Of a stretch of DNA of 64,000 bases, positions 52,310 to 60,366 are shown in pieces. The stretch's first letter is position 1, and every line of letters starts with the position of its first letter. The position numbers were made by a program, and so were the translations under genes. The DNA lies in assembly GCA_937958015.1 (NCBI GenBank), contig CALGOA010000050.1:1-64000 (forward strand). Direction: 5' to 3'. Source of the stretch: an uncultured Acidimicrobiales bacterium. Lineage in GTDB: Bacteria > Actinomycetota > Acidimicrobiia > Acidimicrobiales > SZUA-35. The notes below the pieces were generated by a model. That model worked only from the letters and a program-made list of their open reading frames with translations. It was not told the origin of the DNA and searched no databases.

Positions 52310-52936
52310 TTAGGGCGCCTTGGAATCGATGCGCATCAGCACGGTCGCCGAATCGATCGAACGGGCAGCGATCTCGTCCCATGCCGTATTGCCGGGCGCT
52401 CCCGGTGAAACCCCGGATGGCTGACCCAGCGCATACAACCGGAACTGAAGGTCCCGCCGACCGTTCTGGAACGACTCCAGACACGGATTTCCCCAGCCGG
52501 GCTGCCCATAGTCATTGAGCGTCTCGAACGAACCTGCTGGCAGATCGCCCTGGGCCAACACTCCGGCGGCAGGATCGATGCCAGCCATCAACCACAGCAA
52601 CAGCGGGCTCTGCGGGTCGGTTTGATCGCTCAGCGTGATCGCCAATTCGGATGCGCCCTCGGGAACGTTCGACCATTGGAAACCCGGATGCAGGTTCACG
52701 CCGCCGCTGCACGTGGCGCTGACCGGCGCTTCGCCGCCCGGTTCAAAGTCGGGCGAGGACACGGTCATGCCTTCGAACCCGTCACTCTGGTTCGGCGCCG
52801 AGGTGGGTGGGAGCGGACGCGTAGTGGTGGTCTGATCAGGACTGGGCGTTGCGAGGTCCTTGCCATCGGTGGCGCAGCCGCTGGCGATGACGAGCAGCGC
52901 GATCACCACCAATTTGAACACTGCCCGAATCCTCAT
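52310..52936 (-). CDS. PEBP/YbhB-like lipoprotein, 208 aa
   Basis: Signal peptide with lipobox IASGC (VVIALLVIASGCATDG), then a Thr/Pro linker. The phosphatidylethanolamine-binding fold shows GGVNLHPGFQWSNVPEGASELA (first part), LLLWLMAGIDP and NDYGQPGWGNPC. It is lipid-anchored outside the membrane and may bind small anionic ligands. TACTAT (minus strand, 52945-52950) lies 8 bases before the ATG; longer upstream frames are not used. Confidence 0.85.
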   Translation of the reverse strand: MRIRAVFKLVVIALLVIASGCATDGKDLATPSPDQTTTTRPLPPTSAPNQSDGFEGMTVSSPDFEPGGEAPVSATCSGGVNLHPGFQWSNVPEGASELAITLSDQTDPQSPLLLWLMAGIDPAAGVLAQGDLPAGSFETLNDYGQPGWGNPCLESFQNGRRDLQFRLYALGQPSGVSPGAPGNTAWDEIAARSIDSATVLMRIDSKAP

Positions 52937-53021
52937 CGGGCCAAATAGTAGTAGGTGGCTCATGTGGTACTGAGCCGCCCGGGCGCGGTTCGTGTCGTTG
53001 GGTGTTCTACGATCGTCAACC

Positions 53022-54293
53022 GTGGCTACCCGTCGTCTCCGGTCGGTGGGGCGGGTTCGCCTCACGGTCCCCAGGCTTCGTTGGCGACCACTCGGCGGCA
53101 TCCTCGGCCCCGCCAAAGGAGACGCCGGCCAGAGTCTGGCGGCCCTCACCTTCAGCGCCGTGACCAGTGTGGTGGCCGGTCTGACCCTGGCATCGCAGGA
53201 AGATCAGATCGCGATGTTGCCCGGTCTCCTGCTGTTCATCCCGCCTGCGATCGGCCTACGGGGAAACGTTTTCGGGCCATTGGGGAGCCGGCTCTCCACC
53301 AATATCCAGATGGGTACGTTCTCGTGGACCTGGAAGCTCGACTCGGTTCTGGGCCAGAACCTGGTGGCCGTGCTGGTGAATTCGTTGGCGGCGAGCCTCG
53401 GGATCTCGCTCTTGGCCGAATTGCTGGCGCTCTTTCTCCGGAACGGCACCGTGCCCCCAATCGGATTCAGCGACTTCGTGGTGGCCGGCGTATTGGGTGG
53501 AATCCTCGCGTCGGTTGTGGTGCTCGGATTCACGCTGGCGCTTACCTTCGCAGCGGTCCGACTCGATCTTGACCTGGACAACGTGGTGGCACCGATGGTC
53601 ACCGCCGCGGGCGATCTGATCACCCTTCCCGCACTGGTGCTGTCGCTGGTCCTGGTTCGGCGGGGTGCGCTCACCAACATCACCGCCGCCGTGCTGAGCA
53701 TCGGCACGTTGCTTCTGATGTTGTGGCTGGTTCGAGCGGGTCCAACGGGAGCGCGAAGAATCGTGGGGGAGTCGCTTCCGGTTCTGATGATCGCGGGAGC
53801 GCTGAGCTTGATCGCCGGTGTCGCCATAGAGGCTTCCGACGAACGTCTGAGTTGGGTTCTGCTGGTGCTGCTACCCGGCTATCTGGGTACGGCCGGGGCG
53901 CTCGGTGGAATCTTGGCCAATCGCTTGTCGACCAAGGTGCATCTCGGAATCGTTCAGTTTTCGCCGATTCCGTCGGCTGAAGCTCGAAGCGACATGGCCT
54001 TCACCGCGGCTCTGGCTGCACCGATCTTCGCCTTCCTCGCCATCGTCGCCCAACTCACCGCCAACGTCGCCGGCCAGGAAACGCCGGGACTGCTCATGCT
54101 CATGGCGGTCGCCCTCACGGGCGGGCTGGCGGCCACGGTCTTCGTTCTCGCCATCGCCTACTACGGCACGTTGGCAACCGTTCGGTTCGGACTCGATCCG
54201 GACAACACCGGCATACCACTTGTGACAGCTGCCCTCGACGTGGTCGGAGCCCTGTCGTTGGTCGTAGCCGTGGTCGTTTGGAGGGTGGCGTGA
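53022..54293 (+). CDS. Tandem MgtE-like (SLC41-type) cation transporter, 423 aa
   Basis: Two homologous membrane halves: GLRGNVFGPLGSRLSTNIQMG and GYLGTAGALGGILANRLSTKVHLG (first parts GLRGNVFG and GYLGTAGA) align, as do DLDNVVAPMVTAAGD and DPDNTGIPLVTAALD. Classical MgtE has one such five-helix half per chain plus cytosolic N and CBS domains, which are missing here. The layout matches the eukaryote-like SLC41 fused type. GTG 53022 has TACGAT (53008-53013) 8 bases upstream. The next gene is its likely regulator. Confidence 0.85.
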   Translation: MATRRLRSVGRVRLTVPRLRWRPLGGILGPAKGDAGQSLAALTFSAVTSVVAGLTLASQEDQIAMLPGLLLFIPPAIGLRGNVFGPLGSRLSTNIQMGTFSWTWKLDSVLGQNLVAVLVNSLAASLGISLLAELLALFLRNGTVPPIGFSDFVVAGVLGGILASVVVLGFTLALTFAAVRLDLDLDNVVAPMVTAAGDLITLPALVLSLVLVRRGALTNITAAVLSIGTLLLMLWLVRAGPTGARRIVGESLPVLMIAGALSLIAGVAIEASDERLSWVLLVLLPGYLGTAGALGGILANRLSTKVHLGIVQFSPIPSAEARSDMAFTAALAAPIFAFLAIVAQLTANVAGQETPGLLMLMAVALTGGLAATVFVLAIAYYGTLATVRFGLDPDNTGIPLVTAALDVVGALSLVVAVVVWRVA

Positions 54294-54381
54294 CACCGCA
54301 AATGAGTGATAGCACTGATCTACGGTCTGTGAGCGTTGAGCGCTCCGGGCCCTTACCCCGGAAGAGAAGGCATCTGCCCTG

Positions 54382-55602
54382 ATGGACAGCCGAAATATGC
54401 GGACGATGCTCGCGGAAGCGAAAGACACCAGCGAGCTGATGGTCGACCTGGCCTACGCCGCCCTGTACTTCAACGATCCTGACATGGCCGATGAGGTCGC
54501 CAGCCTCGAGGCCACTCTGAACCAACTCGTCTACGACATGCGGGCTCTCTGCATCGTGGCGGTCCGCCATCCGAAAGAGGCCGAGTCGATGGCGGCGGTG
54601 TTGCAGGTCGTGGCTGCGGTCGAGCGCATTGGAGACGATGCCGTCGACATCACCCGGATCGTGACCCGAAAGCTCGGTATTCCCCTCGATCTGGTCAACG
54701 ATCTGTCGAACGCCGAGGAGGTAAGTCACCGACTGATGATCGCCCCCGGCTCCAGCTTCGCGAATCAACCGCTCAGCGCTTTCGAACTGCCGACCACGGT
54801 TGGCATGCGGGCGATGGCGGTCCGCCGGGAGCGGGACTGGATCGTCGACCCCACCGGCGACTTCGTGCTGGTCGCCGATGACGTGATCATCTTCCGCGGT
54901 TCGCCCGATGCGATCCCGAACCTTCGTGAACTCGCCGGTGCGCCGGAGTGGCGACCGCCAGAATTGGAGGAGCCAACGGTTCTGACCGACTTTGACCGCG
55001 CCATCGACACCCTGGTGGAGATGAAGGATCTCTCCGAAGTTGCAGTAGGTCTGGCGTACTCCACGCTGGTGTTGCAGGACCGCAGCCTCGCCGCCGAGGT
55101 TCGTCACCTCGAAGACCGTTTGGACGAGATGAACAATCGGCTCGAGTTGTGGGTCTTGCGGGCTGCGGGCGACTACGCCGGGGATCCCGGACAGTTACGT
55201 GGATTGCTGCAGTTGGCCCGGGCCGCAGAAGACATCGGCGATCAGGCCCAGCAGATGGTGTGGTTGGTGGAGAAAAGCTCCGAACTTCATCCGGTGCTCA
55301 GCATGGCGCTCGGCGACGCCGACGACGTCTTCATTCGGCTTCCGATAGGCAGTGGAAGTCAGATGGATGGTGCCTCGCTGGTGTCGCTTGCCCTTCCAGT
55401 GGAGCCCGGGTTCGCCGTCCTGGCGGTCGAACGAGACGACCGATACCAGTACCGGCCGCGAGGGACTGCGCAGCTACAGGCCGGCGATCACATCTTGGCC
55501 ACCGGCCCCGAGGAGGGCCAGGAGGCGCTGGCCGAGATGGCTGGGTGGCGACTCGTCGAGGACGAAGACACCGGAGAAATCGAGCTCGAACCGCTCGCCT
55601 AG
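54382..55602 (+). CDS. Duplicated PhoU/TrkA-C regulatory protein, 406 aa
   Basis: Domains run PhoU-like helices (residues ~1-105), TrkA_C-like beta domain (~106-190), PhoU-like (~205-300), TrkA_C-like (~305-400). The two halves are parallel: MRTMLAEAKDTSELMVDLAYAALYF against DRAIDTLVEMKDLSEVAVGLAYSTLVL. It is probably a cytosolic ligand-sensing partner of the upstream transporter, whose two halves are also duplicated. A GGAAGAGAAGG leader precedes the ATG. Confidence 0.8.
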   Translation: MDSRNMRTMLAEAKDTSELMVDLAYAALYFNDPDMADEVASLEATLNQLVYDMRALCIVAVRHPKEAESMAAVLQVVAAVERIGDDAVDITRIVTRKLGIPLDLVNDLSNAEEVSHRLMIAPGSSFANQPLSAFELPTTVGMRAMAVRRERDWIVDPTGDFVLVADDVIIFRGSPDAIPNLRELAGAPEWRPPELEEPTVLTDFDRAIDTLVEMKDLSEVAVGLAYSTLVLQDRSLAAEVRHLEDRLDEMNNRLELWVLRAAGDYAGDPGQLRGLLQLARAAEDIGDQAQQMVWLVEKSSELHPVLSMALGDADDVFIRLPIGSGSQMDGASLVSLALPVEPGFAVLAVERDDRYQYRPRGTAQLQAGDHILATGPEEGQEALAEMAGWRLVEDEDTGEIELEPLA

Positions 55603-55622
55603 CTCGGCAAACGGTCTGGTGC

Positions 55623-55660
55623 GGATGGACGCGAGCCCGTTTGTGGGCTTGGGTCCATCC
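55623..55660. terminator. Bidirectional terminator between convergent genes
   Basis: Stem GGATGGAC/GTCCATCC (55623-55630 and 55653-55660) with an inner AGCCC/GGGCT stem and a 6-base GTTTGT loop. It lies between the PhoU-like gene stop (55602) and the SPFH gene stop (55664). GGTTT follows on the plus strand. Confidence 0.65.
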
Positions 55661-55663
55661 GGT

Positions 55664-56836
55664 TTAGGAGCGGGGTGGTGGCGGGTTGAGGCGAGGGGCC
55701 GGTGGCACGTTTGAGGTGTCGATCGCCGGTTCGTCTAGTTCGGCCGCGATCTCGGTTGGCACACCCATCGTTTCGGCGATCTGTGCCGGCGCCGTGGCGG
55801 CAACCGCTGCTGCGGCAGAGGGGCGGGCCTGAATTTCGGGGGCGTCGGGCAGCGGTCGTTTGGTGCGTTCCTGCGCAGGCGCCTTGGGTTGACTGGCCGC
55901 TTCCTTGACCATCTCGGAGATTCCACCGATCGCGCCCAGAGTCGAGCTCATGTCGGCCGGCAGGAAGATCTTGGTGGCCTGACCATTTGCCATCTGGGCC
56001 ATGGTTTCGAGGTACTTGATCGCGATTACGCGGTCGTCGGTGCCCGCTTCCTGGATGGCCCGGTACACCCGATCGATGGCGTCGGCTTCACCTTCGGCCA
56101 CGATCGACTGGCGATACCGCTCGGCTTCGGCTCGGAGCCGGGTCGCTTCGGCTTCACCTTGGGCGTTAAGGACGTCCTTCTCTCGACGACCTTCGGCCGA
56201 GAGAATCGCAGCGGTCTTTTCACCTTCGGCTCTGGTAACGGCGGCCTCGCGGGAACCCATGGCTTCGGTAACAACGGCCCGTCGGGTTCGTTCCGCCTTC
56301 ATCTGTTCGTGCATGGCGTGCATGACGTCGGCGGGTGGGTCGATGCGTTGGATCTCGACTCGAACAACCCGTACGCCCCACTTGTCGGTGGCGTCGTCGA
56401 GGATCTGACGCAACGCGCCGTTGACGCGTTCACGGGAGGTGAACGCCTCGTCCAAGGTCATTTCACCGATGACGTTTCGCAGGTTGGTCTGGGCGAGCTT
56501 GGTAACTGCGAGTTGGAAGTTGCTGATGTTGTAGAGCAGACGCTGGGGGTCGGTGGGCTCGAAGTACACCACGGCATCTACGGCGGCGGTCACGTTGTCC
56601 TGCGTGATGACTTCCTGCGGGGGCACGTCGATGACCTGCTCCCGCATGTCGACCGCGCGAAGACGATCGACGAACGGCACGATGATTCGTAGTCCGGGGT
56701 CGACGGTCTCTTTGAACTTTCCGAGCCGTTCGACCACACCCTTCTGATAGGGCTGCACGATCCGAACGCCGGTCGCGATGATCACCAGGCCGATGAGGCC
56801 CAGCAGTACGAGGATTCCGAGAAGAATCTCAATCAT
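55664..56836 (-). CDS. SPFH/stomatin-like membrane protein, 390 aa
   Basis: An N-terminal membrane helix ([19 protein letters not shown]) precedes the band-7 domain ([47 protein letters not shown]) and a long coiled-coil with alternating Ala/Glu ([18 protein letters not shown] and following). The C-terminus is Ala/Pro-rich and disordered. It pairs with the NfeD-like protein encoded 20 bases upstream, the usual stomatin/NfeD unit of membrane microdomains. Confidence 0.92.
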   Translation of the reverse strand: MIEILLGILVLLGLIGLVIIATGVRIVQPYQKGVVERLGKFKETVDPGLRIIVPFVDRLRAVDMREQVIDVPPQEVITQDNVTAAVDAVVYFEPTDPQRLLYNISNFQLAVTKLAQTNLRNVIGEMTLDEAFTSRERVNGALRQILDDATDKWGVRVVRVEIQRIDPPADVMHAMHEQMKAERTRRAVVTEAMGSREAAVTRAEGEKTAAILSAEGRREKDVLNAQGEAEATRLRAEAERYRQSIVAEGEADAIDRVYRAIQEAGTDDRVIAIKYLETMAQMANGQATKIFLPADMSSTLGAIGGISEMVKEAASQPKAPAQERTKRPLPDAPEIQARPSAAAAVAATAPAQIAETMGVPTEIAAELDEPAIDTSNVPPAPRLNPPPPRS

Positions 56837-56856
56837 TGGGGGTATTCCTTTCGTGC

Positions 56857-57339
56857 CTATTTCGGCAGTTCACGCATCGATTCGTTGTAGAAGTCAGGCT
56901 CGACGACCACCCGGTTGCCGATGACTTCGAGGATCTTGACGGCGGCGCCGGCTTCAAGCGAGGTCCCGTCTTCGGTGACAGCGGTCCAGACCTCGCCGCC
57001 GACCTTCACCTGTCCACTTACGTCGCCGGTTCCGATCGCCCGGATCACGGTGGCGTCGTGACCGACCAGACGGTTGGCGCCAAACCCCTTGGGGTTGGGA
57101 AGGTCGATGTCCAGCTTGGTGATCAGCGGCTTGAGGAGGACGAATCCGCCGCCCGACAGGACGACGAAGACGAGCAGGCTGAGCAGTAGGGAAGCTCCTG
57201 CGAAGCTGGCCACCGCGGCTCCCGCAGCTCCAACGGCAAGAGGTAGAAGGAAGATGGTGCCAGTGATGGCGAGTTCGCCGAAGCCGAAGCCGGCCGCCGC
57301 GACCAGCCAAAGAATGGCCCAGAGCGTCGAGCTTTCCAT
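56857..57339 (-). CDS. NfeD-like membrane protein, 160 aa
   Basis: Hydrophobic helices ([54 protein letters not shown] in its first part) precede a C-terminal OB-like domain [23 protein letters not shown]. This short form lacks the protease domain of full NfeD. ATG 57339 is chosen: TATCAT (minus strand, 57346-57351) lies 6 bases upstream. It is first of the SPFH pair and diverges from mca. Confidence 0.85.
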   Translation of the reverse strand: MESSTLWAILWLVAAAGFGFGELAITGTIFLLPLAVGAAGAAVASFAGASLLLSLLVFVVLSGGGFVLLKPLITKLDIDLPNPKGFGANRLVGHDATVIRAIGTGDVSGQVKVGGEVWTAVTEDGTSLEAGAAVKILEVIGNRVVVEPDFYNESMRELPK

Positions 57340-57415
57340 CAACCAATGATAGTTGATGGAGTTCCAAGGTGTATGCCCGGTCAGAAGCCGACCCGCTTCG
57401 CCGTATCCTTCCGGG

Positions 57416-58276
57416 GTGGCCCGATTGATGTGCATCCACGCCCACCCAGACGATGAAGCGTCGAAGGGAGCGCCGACGATCGCCAAATATGTCTCCATGG
57501 GACATGAGGCGAGCCTGATCTGCGCCACCGGCGGTGAGGAAGGCGACATTCTGAACGCCGCGATGGACCGTCCGGAGATTCGCGAGAACCTTCATGAGGT
57601 CCGGATGGAAGAACTCGCCAACTCGGTCAAGGCCATCGGGTATCACGAATGTGTGATGCTCGGATACCGGGACTCCGGCATGCCCGACACCGACGGCAAT
57701 ACCAACAGCGACTGTTTCGCCCAGGCGGACTTCGACGAGGCGGTCGGGCGTTTCGTCGCCGAGATCCGTCGTTTCCGGCCCCACGTGATTATCACCTATG
57801 CCGACGATCAACAGGGCTATCAGCATCCCGATCATTTGATGGTCCACGACATCTCGATCCCGGCGTTCGATCGAGCCGGTGACCCCGCCTGGTACCCCGA
57901 CGCCGGCGAACCGTGGAAACCCCTGAAGCTCTACTACTCAATGTGGACCAGAGCGCGCATCACCGCATGGCACGCCAAGTACGAAGAGCTCGGACTCGAA
58001 AGCCCCTACGACGAGAAGTGGTTCGAGCGTCCGGACATGGACGGTCGAATCTCCACCAAGATCGAAATCGAGGAGTTCTACGGCGTTCGATCCAAAGCGC
58101 TGCTCGCTCACGCCACCCAGATCGACCCGAACGAGAAGTTCTGGTTCGGATTGCCTGACGTAGAGGCGGCCAAGGCCTACCCATTCGAGGACTTTGTGCT
58201 GGCGTTGTCGCGGGTCCCCAGCGGCCAATACGAAACTGATCTACTCGAAGGTGTCGATGGCGGAGCCAAATTTTGA
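57416..58276 (+). CDS. mca: Mycothiol S-conjugate amidase, 286 aa
   Basis: Cleaves mycothiol S-conjugates so that the toxin leaves as a mercapturic acid. The zinc motif is HAHPDDEASKGA, then CATGGEEGD, YADDQQGYQHPDHLMVHD and the family C-terminus AYPFEDFVLALSRVP. These, with the length of ~290 aa, separate Mca from MshB. GTG 57416 has TATCCT (57404-57409) 6 bases upstream. Its stop overlaps the next start as TTGA. Confidence 0.92.
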   Translation: MARLMCIHAHPDDEASKGAPTIAKYVSMGHEASLICATGGEEGDILNAAMDRPEIRENLHEVRMEELANSVKAIGYHECVMLGYRDSGMPDTDGNTNSDCFAQADFDEAVGRFVAEIRRFRPHVIITYADDQQGYQHPDHLMVHDISIPAFDRAGDPAWYPDAGEPWKPLKLYYSMWTRARITAWHAKYEELGLESPYDEKWFERPDMDGRISTKIEIEEFYGVRSKALLAHATQIDPNEKFWFGLPDVEAAKAYPFEDFVLALSRVPSGQYETDLLEGVDGGAKF

Positions 58277-58593
58277 GCTTCGATCAGGAATGGCTCGACC
58301 AGGCCATCGAAGCCACCGCGGCCAGAGTTGAGACGGGGTTGGCTGGCACGGCGGCAATCCTGATCGGCAAGACCGTGCAGATTTCCTTTGGAATCGCGGA
58401 CGGCCGCATCGTTGCTCTCGGCGATGGCGAACCCGCCTGCGAACTGCCGTTCACGAAGGTGCAGATGGAGTCCTACCTCGCCGGTGAGATGAAGTTGGCT
58501 GTGGCGTATATGCGGGGCGACTTCAAACCGACCGGTTCCACCGGTTCGATCCTCGCCGCTATCGACGCGCTCGATGCTCTAGCACAGAGCTGA
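58273..58593 (+). CDS. SCP2-type sterol-carrier-like protein, 106 aa
   Basis: Small alpha/beta protein with the SCP2 pattern: VQISFGIADGRIVALGDGEPA and QMESYLAGEMKLAVAYMRGDFKPTGS, the latter the family hallmark (only parts quoted). It may bind lipid or hydrophobic ligand. The TTG start overlaps the mca stop, so translation is coupled. The role next to mca is not clear. Confidence 0.82.
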   Translation: MSFDQEWLDQAIEATAARVETGLAGTAAILIGKTVQISFGIADGRIVALGDGEPACELPFTKVQMESYLAGEMKLAVAYMRGDFKPTGSTGSILAAIDALDALAQS

Positions 58594-58599
58594 GGTCGG

Positions 58600-59451
58600 T
58601 TACCCGGCCCGTTGGGCTGTGGAAAGTTCACTCCAGCTGATCAGACGGGCGTTGGAGCGGTGCAAGAGTGCCCGGAAACCCCAGTCGTGCGAGACGAGGT
58701 GGGCATCACCAACCCGGGCGGCCCAGTGTGGCGTGAGCGCCCGAAGCTCGGGCGAGTCAGCCGCGGGCCGAGCCACGATCTCGGTCACACCCGGCTGTAG
58801 GTCGCGGAGCGCGTCAGCTGCGGCTTCGCGGACGTCACGTCCGGTGGGGGCCTGAATCACCCGATCGGGGGTGAGGACCCCTTCGTCGGCCGCCAGTTCC
58901 CGGGCGGGGAAGCCCAGGTCGACCGATGGGTCTGGCAACCGGATCGGCAGGTTGTGACCCAGGGCGACATCGAGGAAGGCATCGAAGAACTCGGGTCGAT
59001 ACGCGAGCGCATCGAGATGGGAGGTAAGGAACCGAGGGGTAAGGCCCCATTGGATCGCCCGTCCGATCTGCGCCCGACATTCCTTGAGGACCTCCGGCGT
59101 GTCGGCATGTTCCAGCAGATCCTCGACCGTGGAAGGCAACGCACCGGCCCCGTCGTTCAGCGACGGCCCGTGGGTGAGCGAACCCCACCGATAGGACTGG
59201 GGTGCACAATTCAACGTGAGTTCGATTCCCACGGTGGTGCCGAGCGTGGCGATCGCCGCTGCCCCTCCGGCTGCCCAAGGGCAGGGAACCTGTAGCGCGG
59301 TCGACATTGCCAGGGGTTGGCGACCGGATTGTGCGACCAGCGCGTTGGTGATTGCATCGTTGCCGGCGTTCGATGCGCCCAATCCGTCGACGGTCACCAG
59401 GACGAGGCGCTCGTCGGGGCCATAACCAAGTCGATGCGAGAGAGCGGTCAC
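58600..59451 (-). CDS. ChbG/HpnK-like (YdjC) carbohydrate deacetylase homologue, 283 aa
   Basis: The fold start LVTVDGLGASNAGNDAI parallels the family NADDFG start, with GIELTLNCAPQSY and SHLDALAYRPEFFDAF as the second and third motifs. Expected metal ligands differ: GIELTL in place of GLHLTL, and ALAYRP where family members have SHxHVH. It may therefore have lost or changed activity. TAGATT (minus strand, 59458-59463) lies 6 bases before the GTG. Confidence 0.72.
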   Translation of the reverse strand: MTALSHRLGYGPDERLVLVTVDGLGASNAGNDAITNALVAQSGRQPLAMSTALQVPCPWAAGGAAAIATLGTTVGIELTLNCAPQSYRWGSLTHGPSLNDGAGALPSTVEDLLEHADTPEVLKECRAQIGRAIQWGLTPRFLTSHLDALAYRPEFFDAFLDVALGHNLPIRLPDPSVDLGFPARELAADEGVLTPDRVIQAPTGRDVREAAADALRDLQPGVTEIVARPAADSPELRALTPHWAARVGDAHLVSHDWGFRALLHRSNARLISWSELSTAQRAG

Positions 59452-59475
59452 GAGTGGAATCTACCCAGCCAGACC

Positions 59476-60015
59476 TCAGCTGATGGGCTGGTCGGGGCCA
59501 TCGCAGTTCGCCCACAGTCCGACCGGGGCCGCCCGGGCCTCGTTTCGCAGGTCGATGAACTGACTCTGGAATGTGGTGTTCGGTTCGAAGAAGAGGGTGT
59601 CGGCGAAGCCGTTGGCGACCATCCACTCGTTTACGAAGAGATCATCGTCGGTTCGGTAGACATAGAGAAGAAGCCGACCGAATCGGTCCCGCGACTCTTG
59701 GTCACGGACCAACCGGACACTGGATCCAACCGGCAACAGGCCTTTGAGAGCGGTGCTGGCTTCGACGCCGAAACACTGAACTGGCGTGTCTCGGCTGACC
59801 GACTCGGGCGTGTCTATGCCGATGAGCCGCACCCGTTCCTGCTGCCCATCGATGATCAGGTCGATCGTGTCGCCGTCGATCACCCACTCGACCTCTCCTA
59901 CCTCGGGTGATGCGGCGATGGCACCCGAGTTGTTCTCTGCGCCCCGGACCCACAGAACGATCGCTACTGCAGCTGCAGCGAACGCAAGGAGAGTGGCGAG
60001 ACGCAGCGACTTCAC
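59476..60015 (-). CDS. Secreted or membrane-anchored thermonuclease-like nuclease, 179 aa
   Basis: The N-terminal helix (LATLLAFAAAAVAIVLWV) is a signal or anchor. The SNase fold has IDGDTIDLIIDG, catalytic Arg/Glu in ERVRLIGIDTPES, Arg in SRDRFGRLLLYVY and NEWMVANGFA. It hydrolyses DNA and RNA with calcium. The GTG start overlaps the stop of a small upstream gene as GTGA, so expression is coupled. Confidence 0.87.
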   Translation of the reverse strand: MKSLRLATLLAFAAAAVAIVLWVRGAENNSGAIAASPEVGEVEWVIDGDTIDLIIDGQQERVRLIGIDTPESVSRDTPVQCFGVEASTALKGLLPVGSSVRLVRDQESRDRFGRLLLYVYRTDDDLFVNEWMVANGFADTLFFEPNTTFQSQFIDLRNEARAAPVGLWANCDGPDQPIS

Positions 60016-60245
60016 GCTGCCAGTTTGGCGCGGTGTGGGGGAGTGGCGGCCGAAGGGGCGGACTCTTGGCCGGTGCCGGTGCTGAAACTGAGTTCCAGAG
60101 TCATCTGTGCCGGTTCGGTCTGATGGGCCGAAAGGATGGCCCGGGCCCGGGCGAGGCCCGCCTTGCCAATACGACGGGTTTCATCGGACAGTTCCCATGG
60201 GTAGAGGGTGCGGGTGGGGGCGAGGCGGAGGTGTGTTTGCTGCAT
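60012..60245 (-). CDS. Small protein coupled to the nuclease, 77 aa
   Basis: A 77-residue frame ends in a GTGA overlap with the nuclease start. CATGAT is 6 bases before the ATG. The motif YPWELSDETRRIGKAGLARARAIL (start YPWELSDETRR) looks like a helix-turn-helix-free amphipathic helix; similar short proteins occur in Acidimicrobiia in my recollection. No toxin or immunity motif is seen; an inhibitor of the nuclease is one possibility. Confidence 0.55.
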   Translation of the reverse strand: MQQTHLRLAPTRTLYPWELSDETRRIGKAGLARARAILSAHQTEPAQMTLELSFSTGTGQESAPSAATPPHRAKLAA

Positions 60246-60320
60246 GTATCCATCATGCAGGAGGGGTGTGACAGAGTTAGTTTCACCTGTTCACAGCCCT
60301 TTTCGGCCAAAACTGGAACA

Positions 60321-60344
60321 CCCGCCCGGCCGAAGCCGGGCGGG
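60321..60344 (-). terminator. Terminator of the TRAP operon
   Basis: A perfect 10-bp G+C stem (CCCGCCCGGC and GCCGGGCGGG) with a TTCG tetraloop on the minus strand lies 22 bases beyond the dctM stop. The UUCG loop is among the most stable RNA tetraloops. Only a weak T run follows. Confidence 0.8.
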
Positions 60345-60366
60345 CATCTCTTGGGAGGAGAACCAG

